Assembly (NCBI GenBank): GCA_005223375.1
Contig: RXOD01006277.1
Location: 1 to 10,794, forward strand
Direction of reading: 5' to 3'
Length of the DNA stretch: 10,794 nucleotides
Source: Amoebophrya sp. AT5.2
Taxonomy: Eukaryota > Sar > Dinophyceae > Syndiniales > Amoebophryaceae
Each line of letters opens with the position of its first letter. The stretch's first letter is position 1. This document shows, in pieces, positions 8,601 through 10,794 of this stretch. The position numbers were made by a program, and so were the translations under genes. The notes under the pieces were generated by a model. The model had not been told where the DNA came from, did not search any database, and saw only the letters and a program-made list of their open reading frames with translations.

Positions 8601-9001
8601 TCTACGACACGTTTTACGGAGGAAGGAAGCCGTTCCCGGGAGCAAGCGGCGGGGGAACTGCAAGTGGAAACGGAAATGGGAGACGCTCGTCGACGCGGGG
8701 ATCGCGCTCGCGGTCTCCGAGTCGGAGCCCGCGCGCAGGTGGCGGTGGGGGAGGGCGCAGCAGTCGTAGCAACAGGAGCAAGCTGGAGTACCCTGCAATG
8801 AACCCGCCACCGTCCACGCGCCCGCCAGGAATGATCGAGCCGCCGATGAGCTGGGTAGCCCCCAAAGCCGTGGAGGAGGCGCGCGGTTTGCGGAGAGCGG
8901 TAAACATACTGCGGCAGGAAAACGCAACGCTGCGCAGGTTCATCAACTCAAACTTCCAGGTGACGACCAACCCGCGAAAAGACCCGGCGAGAATTGTGTG
9001 A
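5628..9001 (+). CDS. Arg/Ser/Gly-rich disordered protein with terminal coiled coils (about 1,060-1,080 aa)
   Basis: The start is the first ATG in frame (CATCATGACG); the open frame upstream has only non-ATG codons. Exon 1 (5628 to 7569 or 7632), exon 2 (about 7670-7867) and exon 3 (7962-9001) stay in frame. The product begins with a short heptad-like helix (MTLEQDIRKLRGELNLLKDK). It then runs through a long Arg/Ser/Gly/Gln-rich, poorly ordered body, with clustered RS repeats in exon 3 (SRSRSSSPRRRPS, RGSRSRSPSRSPR) and a six-Gly run. It ends with another heptad region (EARGLRRAVNILRQENATLRRFI). No catalytic domain or membrane segment is visible and no family was recognised. RS clusters occur in splicing factors, but no RNA-binding domain is present; coiled coils flanking disorder also fit a cytoskeletal or centrosomal protein. 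The function is unassigned. An alternative is two genes, with the second starting at the ATG at 7690, but the first frame's end (7679) is too close for that to be preferred. Confidence 0.7.
7570..7669 (+). other. Unresolved intron 1 of the Arg/Ser-rich gene
   Basis: Exon 1's frame hits a TGA at 7677-7679 after an AT- and pyrimidine-rich stretch, and coding composition resumes in another frame by 7690. An acceptor GGCAGAG|CC ending at 7669 (phase 1) matches two possible phase-1 donors: GTAGAA at 7570 (100-base intron) and GTACTG at 7633 (37-base intron). Codon usage between 7570 and 7620 looks coding, which favours the short intron; the size of the other introns favours the long one. An acceptor ending at 7675 is also possible. 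Confidence 0.5.
7868..7961 (+). other. Intron 2 of the Arg/Ser-rich gene
   Basis: Donor AGGG|GTATCA at 7868 (phase 1) and acceptor CACTCAG|GC ending at 7961 (phase 1) give a 94-base intron with a T- and pyrimidine-rich 3' half. Splicing joins LEPRG to KRNPLDLSSV. The frame shift between the two flanking open frames and the stop codon at 7897-7899 both require an intron here. Confidence 0.75.
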
Positions 9002-9467
9002 GCTACGGCCTCCTCGCGCCCGATATCAGGGCTGATCACTCCATTGCCGTCCGACTACAAGGCCACGCTTCGCTCCATAGCTACCACGAGTTTCGGTTTC
9101 GTTTTCAACGAACCGCTCTGAATGACCGACACCCGTCGGCGTGTTTGATTAAAAAAGCTGCAAGAAGCACCGACAGATCGCCTACTTAACGTGCAAATGG
9201 CCATCAGAGTGTGAGAAAAAATGTCTGTCAAAAGGAGCAAAAGTGTTTTCGTCGGTGCAAGTTGGATAGGGATCGATAGAGTCAGAAAGTACAGTGTGGT
9301 ACTAGTAGTACGTCTGTACATCTACATACGAGACGTAAGAAAATACACGAGACCTTCTAGATGATGATATCGTTAGCTGCCCCTCGAAGGCTCGAGCCCC
9401 TCACCATCAGGAAGACGGACGTTCGACGTAGGGGCAAACAAAATAAAACATAACGAGCAGTATAAGC
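9002..9467. other. Intergenic region, no convincing gene
   Basis: This stretch of 466 bases is more AT-rich than its neighbours. Only short frames occur. Minor palindromes are present: GTACT/AGTAC around 9298-9310, and TACGTCT (9309-9315) with AGACGTA (9331-9337). TAACGAGCAG ends at 9460, eight bases before the next ATG, and might be a splice acceptor. No promoter motif can be assigned. Confidence 0.45.
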
Positions 9468-10794
9468 ATGGCGGGATCTGGTTCCTCGGCCCGTCTCACA
9501 GCGAAGGGCAAAATAGGCGGCGGCTCACCCGCCAAGGCCACCCTGCTATCCCCCACCACGGACGGCGACAGTAAAAAATCATCGACACCGTCGCCTGCCG
9601 CGAAAAATAGAAGCGCAACACGCGATACCACCAGTTCAGGCGGCCTCCTCTCCACTCTGTACCGCTACGTGCGGTCGTTCTGTTCCCACGATGCCACGCC
9701 GCGACCCTGGACGGTGGCCGACGTGCCCTCCGGCGAGGAGCTCAACAAGAGGTTGAAGCACCAGAACAAGAACCTACCCTGCATCAACACCCCGGACTAC
9801 GACACCAGCGTCTTGGGCGTCTGGCAGAACCGCAAGGGCTACAAGCTCTTCACGCGAACCTTCTACCCCCCGGCAGGAGCGGAAAAAAGCAAGGGATGCA
9901 TCTTCTTCCACCACGGAATACAGGTATATCTACAGGCTAGTACCTAGTGCATAAAGTTAAAGACTTAACACAATCCATCGCAAACAGCGTGTTCAGCTGG
10001 TGACGAAGCACCGCCAGCTGATCCCGCTGTTGGCGATTGCGTTGTTTCTGGTAGCCAGGTTGGAATGCAGCTGTGTTTGTAGGCAAAGCCGCCTGGAACT
10101 TGATCTCATTCTCAACAGACGTCAACGAACAATGCAAAATCCAAACGACGAAAATCAGGCTTCTTGTTCGGAGGGTTTTCGCAACCAGCAGGGGCACACG
10201 CTGGGCGCGTGGTGTTTGGCGCAAGAGCTTGCGACCAGCGAGGGGTACACGTGTTATTGCTACGATGCGTTCTCGCACGGCTTCAGCGAGGGTTTCTTCT
10301 CGAAACAGGCTTCCGCGGGCGATGCCACGCTCGCCGACTGCGACAAATTTTTCTTGACGAGCTACGAAGACATCGTGGACGACTACTGCGACTACGTGGA
10401 GCACCGCATGGCGGCGAAGGCAAACGATGGAAAAAAGTTCTTCCTCTACGGAGAGTCCTGGGGCGGCGCATGCGCAATCCTCGCGGGCTTGAGGTACAGT
10501 TCGTGAATGTGCATCTGTGGGCATCTTCATTTTCTAGTTGAATCACCCGCAAAACGCGCCACGCGTTCCCACCAAAAAATCACTAAATTATATCTTGTTC
10601 TTCATCACTTCTTCGGAGGTTCCAGTCCGGCCCTGCCGCACCTCTACTAAGCGCTCGGCTTCGCGGCGTCGTGCTTGCGGCTCCGATGATCGACGTGAAA
10701 CTGCCAATCTTTCCTATTCGCATGGTTTTGCGGTACCTGATCGCGCCGCTATTTTTAAGGGGAGGATCAAACCATTTTCCTGGGCATTGGTCTG
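9468..10794 (+). CDS. Alpha/beta hydrolase, monoacylglycerol-lipase type (3' end missing)
   Basis: Exons are 9468-9923, 10174-10493 and 10619-10794, where the window cuts the gene. Residues 1-115 form a Ser/Thr/Lys-rich extension with no clear signal peptide. The hydrolase fold follows: the oxyanion-hole strand CIFFHHG (144-150), the GYTCYCYDAFSHGFSEG block (176-192) that corresponds to YDHRGHGxS in monoacylglycerol lipases, the nucleophile elbow GESWGG (245-250, Ser247), and the strand LRGVVLAAPMID (273-284). This order is typical of the serine aminopeptidase S33 / Hydrolase_4 group, which cleaves monoacylglycerols or related esters; the actual substrate is unknown. The catalytic Asp and His should lie beyond the window. 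The start ATG (AAGCATGGCG) is the first in a long open frame. The extension is longer than in typical family members, and its role is not visible. Confidence 0.88.
9924..10173 (+). other. Intron 1 of the hydrolase gene
   Basis: Donor ATACAG|GTATAT at 9924 and acceptor TTCGGAG|GGT ending at 10173, both phase 0, give a 250-base intron. Splicing joins the HHGIQ oxyanion region to GFRNQQGHTLGAW. An in-frame acceptor AATCAG ending at 10158 would add five residues (ASCSE). The later site is preferred because it matches the TCGGAG ends of two other introns here. Confidence 0.75.
10494..10618 (+). other. Intron 2 of the hydrolase gene
   Basis: Donor TTGAG|GTACAG at 10494 and acceptor CTTCGGAG|GTTCC ending at 10618, both phase 2, give a 125-base intron. 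Splicing restores AILAGLR-FQSGP and the downstream AAPMID strand. A second phase-2 donor, GTGAAT at 10503, would insert three residues. GAGGT stands at both borders. Confidence 0.8.

Noticed and set aside
8121..8927. 268-codon reverse-strand open frame
   Set aside because: It is antisense to the RS/Gly-rich exon; its Ser/Pro/Ala-rich product simply mirrors that repetitive coding sequence.
9937..10530. 197-codon reverse-strand open frame
   Set aside because: It spans an intron and an exon of the hydrolase gene, whose + strand motifs are decisive.
1..10794. Prokaryotic operon, CRISPR array, tRNA or rRNA gene
   Set aside because: Spliced genes with eukaryotic families rule out an operon; no regular repeat-spacer pattern and no tRNA or rRNA signature was seen on reading the intergenic regions.

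Overview
This window reads as nuclear DNA of a eukaryotic protist. The genes are interrupted by GT-AG introns, and codon phase and protein motifs support most of the junctions. Coding sequence is GC-rich by eye, and the proteins carry long low-complexity Ser/Gly/Arg/acidic stretches. All four recognisable genes, and the possible fifth at the left edge, lie head-to-tail on the + strand. That layout, together with Ub-like/ankyrin proteins and several introns ending in GAG rather than the usual C/TAG, would fit an alveolate and perhaps a dinoflagellate relative such as Syndiniales. This is an inference; nothing in the window proves a taxon. No rRNA, tRNA, CRISPR array or bacterial-type operon was seen.

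Layout. (1) Positions 1-237 are open from the left edge to a TGA and may be the end of an upstream gene. (2) Positions 238-710 are a leader region with an unusual repeat structure. A 52-bp copy of the leader/start region of the next gene sits 414 bp upstream of the real one, followed at once by an inverted copy of its core. (3) Positions 711-1911 encode a three-exon, 260-residue divergent Ras-superfamily GTPase. It has good G1, switch I Thr, G4 and G5 motifs, a degenerate G3 and a C-terminal CaaX-type box. (4) After 800 bp without a convincing gene, positions 2712-5096 encode a single-exon 794-residue protein with a ubiquitin-like N-terminus and ankyrin-like C-terminal repeats. (5) Positions 5097-5627 hold hairpins and a short direct repeat. 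(6) Positions 5628-9001 encode a roughly 1,060-1,080-residue, largely disordered Arg/Ser/Gly-rich protein with a short coiled coil at each end; one intron is clear and one is unresolved. (7) Positions 9468-10794 encode an alpha/beta hydrolase of the monoacylglycerol lipase type. Two introns are resolved and the gene runs off the right edge.

The proteins do not form an obvious pathway. A lipid-modified GTPase, a Ub-like/ankyrin scaffold, a disordered coiled-coil protein and a lipid esterase are more likely ordinary neighbours than a functional cluster. The points most worth checking are the direct-plus-inverted repeat over the GTPase leader, the GTPase's altered switch II, and the recurring TCGGAG intron ends.
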